From Rotaria socialis (Eukaryota; Rotifera; Eurotatoria; Philodinida; Philodinidae), in the NCBI GenBank assembly GCA_905331475.1, contig CAJNYU010001979.1, forward strand, positions 1-64,000: a stretch of DNA of 64,000 bases, in the 5' to 3' direction. A model generated the notes under the pieces. It had not been told where the DNA came from and did not search any database. It was given only the letters and a program-made list of their open reading frames with translations. Position 1 is the stretch's first letter. The number at the start of each line of letters is the position of its first letter. The position numbers and the translations under genes are program-made. Of this stretch, positions 34,937-47,497 are shown piece by piece.

Positions 34937-37900
34937 TTATTTTTGTGTCACGAATATTTCTACATCGTGATTTTGATTTGCCGAATTAGATAGATTCGCA
35001 GCCGCTTTTCGTCGTTCTTGAATTAATTTTTTAAGATCATCATTAGCTGTTTTTGCTGTCGATGGTTTCGATTTATTTTGATGAGGTTGAAGTTGTTTAA
35101 GGCGTTCGTCAATTATTCGTGGGCGATTATTGACTGAAGGAAATAAAATAAAATAATTATTCAAGAGTATTAGATATGAATCTTATTTACCATCATTCGG
35201 GTCATATTCATCTTCAATTGAAGCCCATTGCATTGCTTTACGATCGTCAAGTTTTGTAAACTTGACCTTAACTTTATCAATTAATGGATATGTGATATCC
35301 CAAAAACCTTCAAGATCACTATCAAGTGGCGTCGGTTCACCAGCAGATGTTGTCGATTTTGACTATTAAAGAAAGCGTGGAAATTTTTTATTCTATGAAA
35401 TTCGTTTTACATACAACATTTGCTTGACATAAACCACGGAATTGTTTAAGTTTACCTCGAAGTAATAAATTCACTTCACCAATTACGGCGTTGATGTCAC
35501 AACGAACTTAAAAAGAAATGCAAATTTTCGTTTTAAATTCTGAAGGAAAAGAAAAATGAATGACATTTACCATCCTCGTTGAGATGATTATCATCTGTTT
35601 GAAGTAGTTTATTATATCCGTCGGCTTTCGATTTAATCGTCTTTTCTTCATTATCCAATACGGCCAAGAACTCTTGGCCATTCTAAATAGGAAACACACT
35701 TAGTCAAACGAATAAAAATTTAGTAACAGGCTAACCCTTGCAACTGCTGAACTCGACATATTAAAAGTTTGTTATGAAGAAAAAAACAACTAGCGAAGCT
35801 ACTTTTATAGAGTTGATCTAACAAATGAAATGATCGAGCACGTTCTCATTGGACAAAATTCTATTAATATATACTCGATAAAAAGTTTCTCAACACAATC
35901 TAATTGAACAGAAAAACTAATTTATGCTTACCATTTTTGTTAGTGAAGAAGAGCGAACAAAAGTAGCTGATGAAAAGAAAGAGGACGCGACCAGTATGAT
36001 GATGATGAAATGAACACGAGAAAAAGAAAGATGACGACGTATATACACGGTCGAAACTAACAGTAGTATGTGAACTTGTTCTCTCGGAACTGGCTGGGCT
36101 ATTCGATGAATATGTGCGTGTGTTTAATAAAAGAGAAAAAAAGAATGCGTAAAGAGAGAGAGAGAGAAAAAAACAACACTAGTCAAAGAAAGAAAACATG
36201 AGTCATCATCATCATCATCATTCGACACTTCTTTATAAGACTACTACCACAACAAACTTGACACCATCAAAAGAGGAGAACAAAAACGAGAGCCAACGAA
36301 TGAAATTTTTCTTCCTTCTCATCATCGATTGTCCATCCACAATCATTCATGGAGGGCACTAGCAAACGAAAAACTACAAATATATATATATATATGTATA
36401 TGAGGAATAATTTATTCATTCCAGAGGGAATCTGTATTTAATAAATATATTGGATTCAATTTCCCCCGATGGCACTGTATGTCTATCACGCGCGTGCGTG
36501 TGCAAATATAGAATGAACTAGATCATAGAGGCAGTGTCACTGATGTTACAGTCATACATACTGAATAAAGATCAAAAGTTATTTGTTAGCCTGTTGTATT
36601 TAATTCTTCTTCGTCAGAATTAAAATACACAATGACCATTCAACAATATAATCATCATGTGTCAATATTCTTGATTAAAAGACGTTGTAGTGAGAACGAT
36701 TAAACGCTATTAAAAATCGATTGCTCATATCAATGATCCTACGGTCAAAAAAAAGTAATAATAGAGTTCATGTAACCAATTCCTATTCATTTTTTGTTTT
36801 ATAATTCTGTACAATATTTTTCTTTTTGTATAAATGTGTATGAGAACATTTACCGTTTGTATAAAGAAACAACAACAGTATTCATTCGATATGTACTTGA
36901 TGTGCCCGATTAGATTTTGACAGTTCGTCGTTAGTAGAAGTGTGATATCTCATTTTTCAATGAGTGCTGACGATCATATTGAAAACTGATGATCAATTTT
37001 ATATTAATATATCATCAATACTAACTTAGTAGATAGAGAACTGTCTTATAGAAATATATGTGTCCGTCATCATTATTTGATAACAATGGCAAATCAAAAG
37101 AACAGATATAGGAATCGACGTTTATTTCTATACAATGGAAACACTAATTACTTTTTATATATTACGAATAGGGCGTGTATGTCCTGTACAGAAACACAGC
37201 AATGGCAGGTGCGCCTATTGCCCTATGTAATAAAAGTTATCGACAAACTTTTACATTATCTGTTTTCTGTCAAGAAAAACCGTTCTATTATTCATTTGGG
37301 AAAGGCTTTTGGCCACATGCCTATTAGGCAATGTCATGTATCAAACAAATTCATTTTTCTATTTTTATTTTTCATCATTCATCAGAAGAAATGGATTATT
37401 TTTCTTGCTCAAATAAAAACTATTGACACATAAATAATTATTTCAGAAGAAAAATGCGAACTTTTCAGATTGTCCTACACTCAGAAAGAAACACTCAAAT
37501 CTGCCGATATCGTATAGACAAATAACAGAGATCTGTCTAACCCTCAAAACAACCGAATTAGTGGAGAAGGCAAATGCCAAAACTGGCCATTGCAGAAGGT
37601 GAAAACGTCGAAAGGAAAAAGTATAATTAATAAGTGCCGAAGAAAAACTGCTAGAGGAAAAAGTAGAAAATTTTGAAAAGGAAAGCGTAGAATGAAAAAC
37701 ATTTCTATAGATAACGAAATTTTTTTTTAGTTGGTATTGGGTGTTAGTGGGATACGTTAAATTCGTTGTCCTCCTGGTCTATAGTCTATACTTGTTCATT
37801 GTTAGCATATACCGTATATATAAATCAGTCTGGCGAAAACAACTAACAAATAATTCTCTCTTCAATCGTTGACAATGGACAGTGAAATATCGTTCATTAA

Positions 37901-40900
37901 CGGCTAATAAAGGTAAACCATTACTAGTGTTTAACCAATATATATATCTGTGCACACCAATTTAGAAAATAATTTTTTTTAAAATTTATCAAAAAACTCA
38001 ATTTTCGACATTTTCCTTTTTCTACTTTTTTCATTCGACGTTTACAATTTCTGTATTTTCCCCTTTTATGTTTGCCTGCTCAACGTTTTCCCTTTCTGCC
38101 TTTTCCACCAGACCCAAAACAACATAGTGCAATAAATTGAATAAAATCTGTGTACCGTTACGACTTAATAGCTTGCTAAAAATGTTAGAAATAATTCCAT
38201 TGTTAATATGCGTTTAGATACTTTTTTATTTATCAAGGCAGCACATGCATCATTTCTCATCAGTTTTTTTATTAGCAAACGGTTAACTCGAAACACCAGA
38301 GCAAGAGAGAAAGCAAAAAGAAAAAGGATAGAGTGATACAAGCAATTCTTTTACGATTATTTATATATGATCAATTTCGTGTTAATTAGTTTAAGAAAAA
38401 GAAAGGTGTTCAAAAAAAAACACAAAAAGCAAGAAACAAAAAAAGAAAAGAAATACACACCAGCACACAGGTACACAACAATCTGACAAAAGAGAGAGAG
38501 AGAGAGAGAGAGAGATAAAGAAAGAAGAACAAAATACTGACGACAGACACTGAATATAGACATTGATCATCGTGCAAAGATCGAAATATGTAAGAAGTAG
38601 AAGAAGAGTCCATCACCATTACATGAATAAAATGCGTACGATGATTTTGACAACGAGTATTCTAATAATGTTAGTTGTTTATCGGGCTTACCTGTGGTTC
38701 TTCAAGTAAAAATTCATGAGTTTTTCGCGTTAAATCATCAACAATCGACCATACATTATCGTCGATAGTATTATCTTCATTATATTTTTCCTCTTCATGA
38801 TTCACAATCATTGACTGATGATCATAAACTGCAGACGATTGCCAATGGATATTGTCGGTATCAAAAATTTCACCAGTACGATCGAATAATTCAACATTGG
38901 GCGATTCTGCTCCATTAATTCGTTCTTCATCATCAACTTGTTCTATTTAGAGGAATAAAAAAAAACATGAAATCAATATATTCACAAAACACTTATATAA
39001 TCCAACTCGCTGCTCTTTAAAAAAAAACAAGCATCAAATAATAAATGCTTGAAAATACATTTGCATTTTGACAGTACTTGCAACGAATTATGAGTGCTTC
39101 TACTTGTCAGTTAGCTCGCCGAACATTCTAATCAAGTGTTGAATATTATCGAACGAGAAAAAATCTGGCTTTACTGTCTTTTCTTCGTACTATACTATGG
39201 AAGTGCAATCATAACTACTTAAGTAAGACGAGACATAACGTTGATATTAAGTGCGATTCAATGAGCAGTGGCCAGTACACTTCAAAATACTGAAGTGATA
39301 GTTTGCCTATTCGAACGGCTTAGTTCTGTTTAAGCATTTGTCACTATCGATGTGTCATGAAGATGTTGATGGCAACTACACTTAAAAATAATCCTGAGAC
39401 TACTCTAATGACATTTGAATAGCAAAGGATAAGATCAGGAATTGCTTCAAATTTCAAGAACTATTCAAGTTTTCTTACCATTTTTTGGTTCTTCATCCTA
39501 GAAAATAAGTAATATAATGATATCATCAAAATAGAAATTCTTTTTGTTTTCTTTACCATAGGAATATGTGTATGTTTGAATGTTGATAGTGCACGTTCAG
39601 TCATATCGGCAAGATCCATATCCGATTCATCGCTTTTCATTGGTATATCGTAAACCGGTTGTAGTAAAAGATCTTCGTTTTTATTGGCAGTTCCAAGCGC
39701 TCGATCAACGGCACGTAAAAAATTTCTTTCAAATTCATCTTCACATTCTTCATAGTGTTTACCATTGGACAGATTACAAACATCTTCAGGTGCACTTGAC
39801 GACGTTGAAATAAATGTTTTTACATGAAGAGAAGCCGCTGGTGTTACATGAACTTTGGATGAATATACTTTTGGTTCGGACTCTATAATATCACCGTCTT
39901 CACGAATGACAAGTTCATTGTCACAGGATATATTCGACGTTAACTCATCGTCATCTAATAGACTATTATCGGGTTCAACTAAAATAAAGACAAACAATTT
40001 TTATTATAAATTACAATATCCGTTTGAATAAAAAAAAACTGTTCTTCTTATCTCCATACTGTTACGATAAAATAATTTTCTCGCGGCAGAGTTATCGAGT
40101 TTTTCTTCCTAATTCTGATGTAATCAACGTATAGATTTTCTCTCATTGGAACCAAAAGACGTATGTATGCCTGAAAGAATTCTACTGAGCCGATTATTCG
40201 CGTGTGCATCATCATGAAAAGTAGACACTTCAATATTACCACTCAAACGTATTCTACTCGCTAAATCGATCGTCCATATGTGCATATATCTCTAATTATC
40301 GTAGAATGTTCTCAATGGTCAAATCACTAGAGACTATTACCATTGAATCGGTTAACGACCATAATGAAAAGAATCTGTTATGCTTTACTGTTCCGGTCTT
40401 GGCTAGTTGAATTAGAAACATTTTCTGCTGACACGAATGCCTAAGTTCGATCAACAGTATGATTAAATACTTTCCAAGCTTGAATGACAATAAACGCAAT
40501 CGTCTCGTAATAGTTACATATTGAATAAATATATGCTTATCATAACCTATATCTATCTCATTCGCTGATGCAGATTCAGATAGACCAACAAATATTCTCA
40601 GCTCAGCAAGTGAAGGTCGCCTTTTCATTACTTGTCATGACGCAAACGAGAATGGTGACGTATAATCTCAAGCGAGTGAACAGCTGGAAAATGTTCTCTC
40701 GCGAATTTTAGCACTCTCGACTTTCTTGTTCATCTAAATTTACCTCTTGACGCTGTTGGTATTATTTCATTTTCAACTAAACATAAAAATAAGTTAATTT
40801 CCTTCTGTTAATTCAGAATTAAAAAAGAAAAAACATACTCGTGGTCGTAGCGCGTCTAAAACTATCAATACTTCTACTCATTGGTCTTGTTCGTAAACTT

Positions 40901-42048
40901 GAATACATTCGATTATTATTACTTGTAAAATTAAAATCAAATTTAGTTTTTCCAACATCGTGATAGTGATGAAATTTAAATAAATCATGTTGACCTAATA
41001 CTTTTTCATGATTACCGAATGGCGTTGTAAAACCGTAACCACTTAGCATACAATTTAATTTGATATTTGATTGTTTACGTGCTTGAAGTAACGGATCATC
41101 CGGCGTTTTAGGCGGCGATGACGATGGAACATATTGAGAATTATTTAAAAATTCATGACTAAGCAATGAGCCATTCATCGATATTGTACTCAATGAACGA
41201 TTATGTATATCACCATTTGCTGAATACGGCCGGTCGTAATATTCAACGGATGATGCTGTTGTCATTGACAGAATATCTTTCGAACGTTCATTCGACAAAG
41301 CAATAGATGGATTGAGCATTGTATTTTTCTTCACATGATTATTATTATTATTATTATTTTTATCGAAATATTTCGCACGAATTTCATCATAACACGCATT
41401 TATTTGGTCAACTTCATCTTTATTATGTATTGGTGGTGATGGAGATTTTCGTTTTTGTTGTTCGCTTTCAATAGATGTATGTGTTGAACTACGTGTTAAT
41501 TGTGCCAAACGACTTGTAAAACGTTTCATAGGCGATGGATCTCGTTTGCGAACTTTTTTATTTTCATCATTTAGTGTTGGTAATGGCGGCTTTTCTTCTT
41601 CTTCATGTTTAGTTTCAGGATTTACTTCTGTTATTGTTGCTTTGGCATTCTCACGAGATTTTGTACGGAAACGACGAAGTACAGCTGGAGAATTTAGTTT
41701 CGAACGTAGAACATTTATTAACGAACGAGATTTTTTCAATGATGGTGCTTCATTATTTAGCTCGGAATTATTTGTTGTTGTGCCACCATTGGTTCGACTT
41801 ATCGTTGATGATTTACGAAATAATGATGTTGAATATCGATGATGATGGTGATGACCATTGCCATTCATATGATGACCATTGCTTTTTTCACTTAGTTCGG
41901 CATCAGTAAGATTTGTTGGAGGTAGTGTTGTTGCTGGTGTACCACGTCCACCGAGTGTTGCCCATTTTCGAGGCCATCGATGACTTGTTGTTGTACGTGG
42001 TGGAAGTTGATTTGATACAATTGGCGTCACCGCACCTGTATCCGGCAT
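34937..42048 (-). CDS. DLGAP/SAPAP (GKAP) scaffold protein, long form (9 coding exons)
   Basis: Exons 42048-40839, 40776-40744, 39978-39557, 39497-39479, 38942-38692, 35682-35571, 35506-35415, 35362-35191 and 35133-34937 join with no frame break to 835 residues. The N-terminal 400 residues are Ser/Arg/Asn-rich and mostly disordered. Residues about 645-800 match the conserved GKAP C-terminal domain (NGQEFLAVLDNEEK, KFRGLC-like KQFRGLCQANV, DLEGFWDITYPLIDKVKVKF). DLGAP proteins link PSD-95-type MAGUKs to Shank at synapses, and family relatives act at mitotic spindles. The C-terminus ends EIFVTQK and lacks the Shank PDZ ligand (TRL) of vertebrate DLGAPs. The start ATG lies directly after an acceptor (TTTCTTTCAG), so at least one upstream non-coding exon exists. 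The 3.0-kb fifth intron holds two candidate internal first exons. Confidence 0.85.
35736..35759 (-). CDS. Candidate alternative first exon of DLGAP (short form)
   Basis: ATG plus seven codons (MSSSAVAR) end at a GTTAGC donor in phase 0 and can splice to the GKAP-domain exon at 35682, giving a roughly 200-residue protein made only of the GKAP domain. No acceptor precedes this exon in a usable phase, and a TATA-like motif sits 43 bases upstream, so it looks like a true first exon. Confidence 0.5.
35802..35809 (-). promoter_or_regulatory. TATA-like element for the internal DLGAP promoter
   Basis: TATAAAAG on the minus strand, about 43 bases before the ATG of the short first exon. Confidence 0.45.
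35932..35934 (-). CDS. Second candidate DLGAP start (ATG at an exon end)
   Basis: An ATG immediately followed by a strong donor (GTAAGC) lies 170 bases upstream of the other internal exon. Splicing to 35682 would be in phase 0 and give Met followed by NGQEFL. Supported only by the signal itself. Confidence 0.3.
38491..38514 (+). repeat. (AG)12 microsatellite in a DLGAP intron
   Basis: Uninterrupted AG units about 180 bases downstream (in gene sense) of the exon ending at 38692. Confidence 0.92.
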
Positions 42049-45000
42049 CTGAAAGAAAACAACAATTCAATGTTTGTTTAACGTTAGAAGGCAAGTTGTA
42101 AGATCTATAGAATGTAAAAGATAATACATTAGATGATTATTTCGTTATAATAGACACGATGCGAAGAAGAACATGTTGTTTCTATCTTATACGTATATCT
42201 ATCATCATTTGAAGATATCATCGCATAGTAAAAATCGATCGATAGACAAAGATTCCTGTTTAATCTTGATGTAATATACGACGATACTGTTTACATTAGA
42301 ATGAAGACAAAATATCTACGTCTTCTCGCTCGTTACTACTACCGATATGATTACGTACACGTAGAGAAAGAAGAATAAGAAGAAAAAATAGAAATGAACC
42401 AATGTCCAAATAGGCAATAACGATAAGACAATTCGAAGAATATTCATCTGCCAATGTTAATAGCGTACCTTATATTTCCAGCTGCAGACAAATGCGCATT
42501 AAAAAAATGTAAATGTGTGCAATGTTTAAAAAAAAACGCCAAACTTACGTCATAGAAGTGTTAAGAGAAAAAAAGACGATAGAAGTTCACCAAATTAAAA
42601 TTCATATATGAAACAGAACGATAAGAATTGCACAGACGTAATTCAACGTACTGTTGCCAGTCACGTTGATGACATTGACCTCACGTCTTTTACTGAACAC
42701 AATCAATCTCACTTACGTGTAGCAAGAAAGAAGAAACACAAAAATTGAATTTTATAGTTGTCCGACTGCCCTCGATCGGTCACTATGTATGCTTGTATAT
42801 ATGTCTATATAACAACGACAATAGGCAAATGCATCGATTTTTCTTCTCTTCTCTTCTCCTCTTCCTCTCTCTCTCTCTATACTTTTTTCCCGTCCCAATC
42901 TCACAAAGGCTACCGCTTCCGTATACTCATACGAAGCAGACGGTAGTGGTACCCTCCATCTCATATTCCATAGCTTCAACGTATATGCGCACGTATCTGT
43001 CTACTGACTGTATATAAGAGAAAAAAAATAAATGGATCGAATCCATAGAAGAAAAAAAAAGGAGAACATTCAATCTAGTTATAATCAGAAGAAACACGCA
43101 CACACACACACACGCATACAAAAAGAAAAAACGATATGCTCCATTCTATGCTTTGTTCCTTCTGTATTTCCTTGCCTACTAATACCAAACAGATTCAATT
43201 AGATAGATCGATGACCATCATCGTTAAGTTTATTGCTAAGACGACCTTTGTCCGTTATTCTTACATGCCATATTTATACTCTTACGTTGTTAGAAATGGT
43301 ATCGACAATGACGCAATATAAAGTTGAAGTACACAAGAGAGAGAGAGAAAACGACAATAGTGAAGTTACTTTACTACTGTTACCTTTTTTTTACAAAAAG
43401 TATATATATATTCTGCTTACCTTGAAAGTGGAAACTTGTCGCACAAATGTTTTTTTTTCTTTGTCTGATTTGAGATTCTATGCCAATATTTGTACGACTC
43501 GGTGTTTTACACTCACAGAACTGACAAGGACAAGTTCTGTTGGATTTTTTTTGTAGCAAAGAGAAGGAGAAATCTGCTAAAGTATTTTCTTTTTATGCCG
43601 ATCTAATGATTATTATTGATGTCAAATGCAAAAAAAGAAGAGAAAAAGTAAATGGAACAGAATACTCAATATATGTATGTATATGAATATTTTTGTTCTC
43701 TTAGATAGACATGCTAAATATCTCTTTAGGTATGCGGGCATGTAGCACATCAATATGTCGATCGCGTAGAGCACAAGAAAAGAAAAAGAACAAGAATGAA
43801 CTGTATAGTGAAGCTGAAGATATAAACATTTGTCTTCTTTTTCTCGTATCCGGACAATGATCGATCAGTCCAAGCCTGATAAATTGTAGCCTAACTAACT
43901 GTATAGATCAGAGAGACCTTCACACATGTGTATCACTAAAAATACGTTACAGGAAGATAGACTAGGCATACACAATGGTGAATATGATAGATGATCTACG
44001 AGTTCTATTTATCACAATCGAGAAAAAGAAAAAACGCCCAAATTTTTATTACGAACGAGTATCTGAAACAACACGAGCAATACAATTAATTGCATTCATA
44101 CTAGATTAACAGCGTTTACTTGTACGTTATTCAGCGTGTCTTTTTTTCATATTACTTTAATAATAAGAATTTCTATGTTTAGAAGTTTTGATATTCTATG
44201 AATGAAAAGAAAAGAAAAGAAAAGAAAAGAATAATAAATCAATTGAAAATTATTCTTATTACCTATGACAAGCCATTATAATAGTAAGGTCAACATGATG
44301 AACAACTTAAATAACATTCTACAAGTTCCGTTTTAATAATTGCATTGAAACCCTACGGGTGAAGAAAGTGAATTTTTTGGATGAGGCAAAACTTTTGCAG
44401 TATATCGAAGTCAATTGATGTTGTTTTCATTTGACGAAGGCCGACATGTTCCGATTATGAAACAGCAACAATAAAAAAAAGCACCGTCCAACTTGTGCAC
44501 AAGAAAAAGAAAGAAACGTTAATGGAAGTATAATTTTATTAATATAAACAATTCGGATGTGTTTACATCGACGAATGGAACAGCTCATTAATTTACTAAC
44601 AACTATAGAATAAGCTATGAATAACGTATTTGTAAAAATATAATGAGTGATGAAAGACACTAACGGGCAGAACAGTTTGTCTTGCGATGAACCCTTGTCT
44701 ATTGAATATTATAAAAGTTAACGTTGAATTACAAATTAGATATTGTATCTACGTATAACAAATACGCTGTTCGTGTTTTTCTAGACTCTATATCTGTAAT
44801 TAACTATAGACGAGCCTAATTAATTCATATAGTATATGAATGATATATCAAAAAATCTGTTTGTAATAAAAAAAAAAAGACAAGAATGTATGCTTTAGGC
44901 ACTACACGATAATCAACTTAACAATTGATATCATATTTCTCATGGAGCGAATCTCTTAGCTAATTTAGAATTTGAATTAAATCTATCGTTTAGATTCCAA

Positions 45001-45314
45001 TGAATTGTAGATATCTTGAAATATTATGTTTTTTGTTCTTAAATAAAAAGTTGCTGTTTCGAATTCAACACCTGCATTTAGTCCGTATCTGAACTTAGTG
45101 GCCCCGGTGATCACGTGAACTATGTCTATCCAAGGCGAATAATAATAATTCGAATAAAAGGATATTGCTAATCATGTACTTTTGTATGTGTCAAGTACAC
45201 TTAACTTTGCCAAGTATGGTTTATAAATTTTTGTATGAATAAACAATTGCTGAATAAATGGAACCGTACATACATTTGAATATTGAATTTGACGGTCATC
45301 CAATACTTCACTTG
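42049..45314. other. 5' flank of the DLGAP gene
   Basis: It probably holds one or more non-coding exons and the promoter. It contains a (CT)n-rich tract near 42845-42880, an (AC)n tract near 43097-43113 and an AAAAG-type pentamer repeat near 44202-44230. No supported coding sequence. Confidence 0.5.
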
Positions 45315-45861
45315 CGAGGGAACATTCTCAAGTGATTCTCACCGTTTGGTCTAATATTTTGCTCATAGGAAAGATCCAATGAGACTAGGAAAAGACTGAA
45401 AGCTTTCGTGCCATTAGACTTTTCTTTCAAAGTTATGACTGTTTTACTAAATTTTGGACCTTGGCCAAGGGATTTATAGAAAAACTGTATGAAGGAATTT
45501 CGACTTGAAATTTTGCCTAACAATAGGTCTCATTGGTGTTAGAGAATTGTAAAACGTTCAGTTAAAGATGATGCTTTCTTTTCAACCATGACCGTTTTCT
45601 TTAATCTGCAATATCTCTAAAAGAAAGCATCAGTTTTAACTGAAACTTTCGCAGCCTTCTAACATTGATGAAAGCTATTGTTAGGAAAAATTCCAGTTCG
45701 AAATTCCTTGTCCAAGGTGGAAAATTTAGTAAAACAGTCATAACTTTGAAAGAAAGACCTAATAGCGCGAAATCTTGTAGTCGTTTCCTAGTCTCATTGG
45801 ATCCTTTCTATGAGCAAAATATTAGACCAAACGGTGCCAATAACTTGGGAACGGTCCCTCG
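45315..45861. mobile_element. Foldback palindrome (putative foldback transposon)
   Basis: The whole 547-bp block is an imperfect inverted repeat centred near 45600. Outer ends read GAGGGAAC and, inverted, GAGGGACC. The middle of the arms shares ACCGTTTGGTCTAATATTTT in inverted copy, and the inner arms pair CAGTTAAAGATGATGCTTTC with its mirror around a spacer of about 36 bases. Both arms therefore encode the same spurious peptide (KFSKTVITLKE) on opposite strands. No target duplication or coding capacity was found. Confidence 0.8.
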
Positions 45862-47497
45862 TTAGGTAGAAACAAAACAAAATATAAATCCACTAAACTT
45901 ATTTCTACTTGTTGTATGGGTATTTCGTGAGAAGTACGAATCCTATTCTATCGTGCAGATGAAAACTCACTTAAAAATTCCCGCTAAAATCGTATAATTT
46001 TTTTCAAAATTCTCTTCATTCAATGAATCTGATTTCAGAGTGGGCATCGTATTAATCGAAATTTAGTTTTGTTTGTGGTAGAAGACAGGAAAAGCATTTT
46101 TTCGTATGGATATAAGTTTTTACTGACCATTGATTGTTGTTTTATGACGCTCATAGAAAGATTTGACATTTCAACGAGAATATGTTTGTATAAGTAAGTT
46201 GGGTGTTTTGTTCTTACTTATATTTCTATGAATTAACATTTAACAGACAGATTTCTCAACGTTCACTGTAAGATACATTGTTTTTCTGCAAGCTAAAACG
46301 ATCGCATGTGAAGATATATGTATCTACTTTCGTAGCATTCGAATTCTGAAATGTTGAAATGATTTTTTTCTTCTCCACTAGTGAAAATTTGTAAGTATAT
46401 GCTAGATGTACTGCTTCTACCGATGTTAGAGAGAGATAGTAGTATCTATAATGTTGCTGAACAGCTTCTTGTTCTAATATTTTGATTGACATAAATTAGT
46501 GATTGAGTTGAATTGGCTGAATAATCGAATTAATATGTTTGGCATTTAGCAAGATTTTTTATTACAAAAAGGAAAACATATTTTGCTTTAGTAATTAAGA
46601 TCTTTTTTTCGCTTTTCATAGTAATCTTATCATTTACTGGTGTTGAATTTTGATTATTAAAAGTATTTAAATTCTTCGAATAAATCTAGCGAATTGATAA
46701 ATATATTTATTGGCCGAAATATTTCTCGTACACTTGAGTTTCAATAGTATATCAACTAGAGATGTACCAAACCTGTTTCAAGGCCGAGCTGAGAGCAAGA
46801 AAAATGGGATTTCCCTATTCTGGAGTACAGTAAAGTAGACCTGAGTTACCGTTCTAGTCAAGAGATAACAAAATGAGAAATTTAAAATGTGAGACGAAGA
46901 AATTCTGCAACATTCTACTACGTAGAATTTACAAGCACATCGAATTAAAAATAAAATCTTAACAATTCGTTTAGCCTATATTATAAGGAGTAAATTTTAA
47001 TGAGTACTATGAGTGTTTTCCTTGAGGAGCCATTTATTTTAGACGACAGAGATTGCATCATGCATCAGTATAGTTTTAAGTACATTGATAGATGTGAAAT
47101 CGTTGTGTTTTACATATTTTTATTCTTGTACAACTAAAGCATGATGCAACAACAAAAAAGAAACGTACAGAACGGTGAAAATCTTCCAACACATTTTTTT
47201 CCGAGAGTTGGTTTTATTTGTTGTTCTGTGTTTTTTTGTTTTTTCTTTCTTGCATTACTACATGGCTGACTGTACAAGAAAGACAAAATATTGTTTTTTC
47301 TTTTTCTTTTCTGCTACGCATAAAGACCGTGTTTTTTTTGTTTCTGCTTATTTGATAGAAAAACGTGCGTTTAATTATTCCGACCTTTTTTATGCAGCGT
47401 CGGGATTTTCCGCCGGTTTTGTTTTTCATAATACGCATGGTACACTCGGATCTAGCGCATTTAATACAAACAACAAGAAGAATAAGGTAATAATATT
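45862..47497. other. Upstream region of the 502-residue gene
   Basis: AT-rich with no credible coding sequence; the last 300 bases are T-rich. Confidence 0.5.

Noticed and set aside
37077..37433. 118-codon + strand frame in a DLGAP intron
   Set aside because: Low-complexity C-terminus, no domain, no supporting splice sites.
37555..38115. Apparent inverted similarity of GAAAAGG-rich and CCTTTTC-rich tracts
   Set aside because: Matches are short and gapped and can arise from purine/pyrimidine skew; no boundaries or target duplication seen.
38357..38619. Two minus-strand frames rich in LSLSLS
   Set aside because: Translation of the (AG)n microsatellite in a DLGAP intron.
41546..42101. Three + strand frames of 62-98 codons
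   Set aside because: Antisense shadows of the large first DLGAP coding exon.
45308..45865. Two similar peptides on opposite strands (both with KFSKTVITLKE)
   Set aside because: They are the two arms of one palindrome read in opposite directions, not a duplicated gene.
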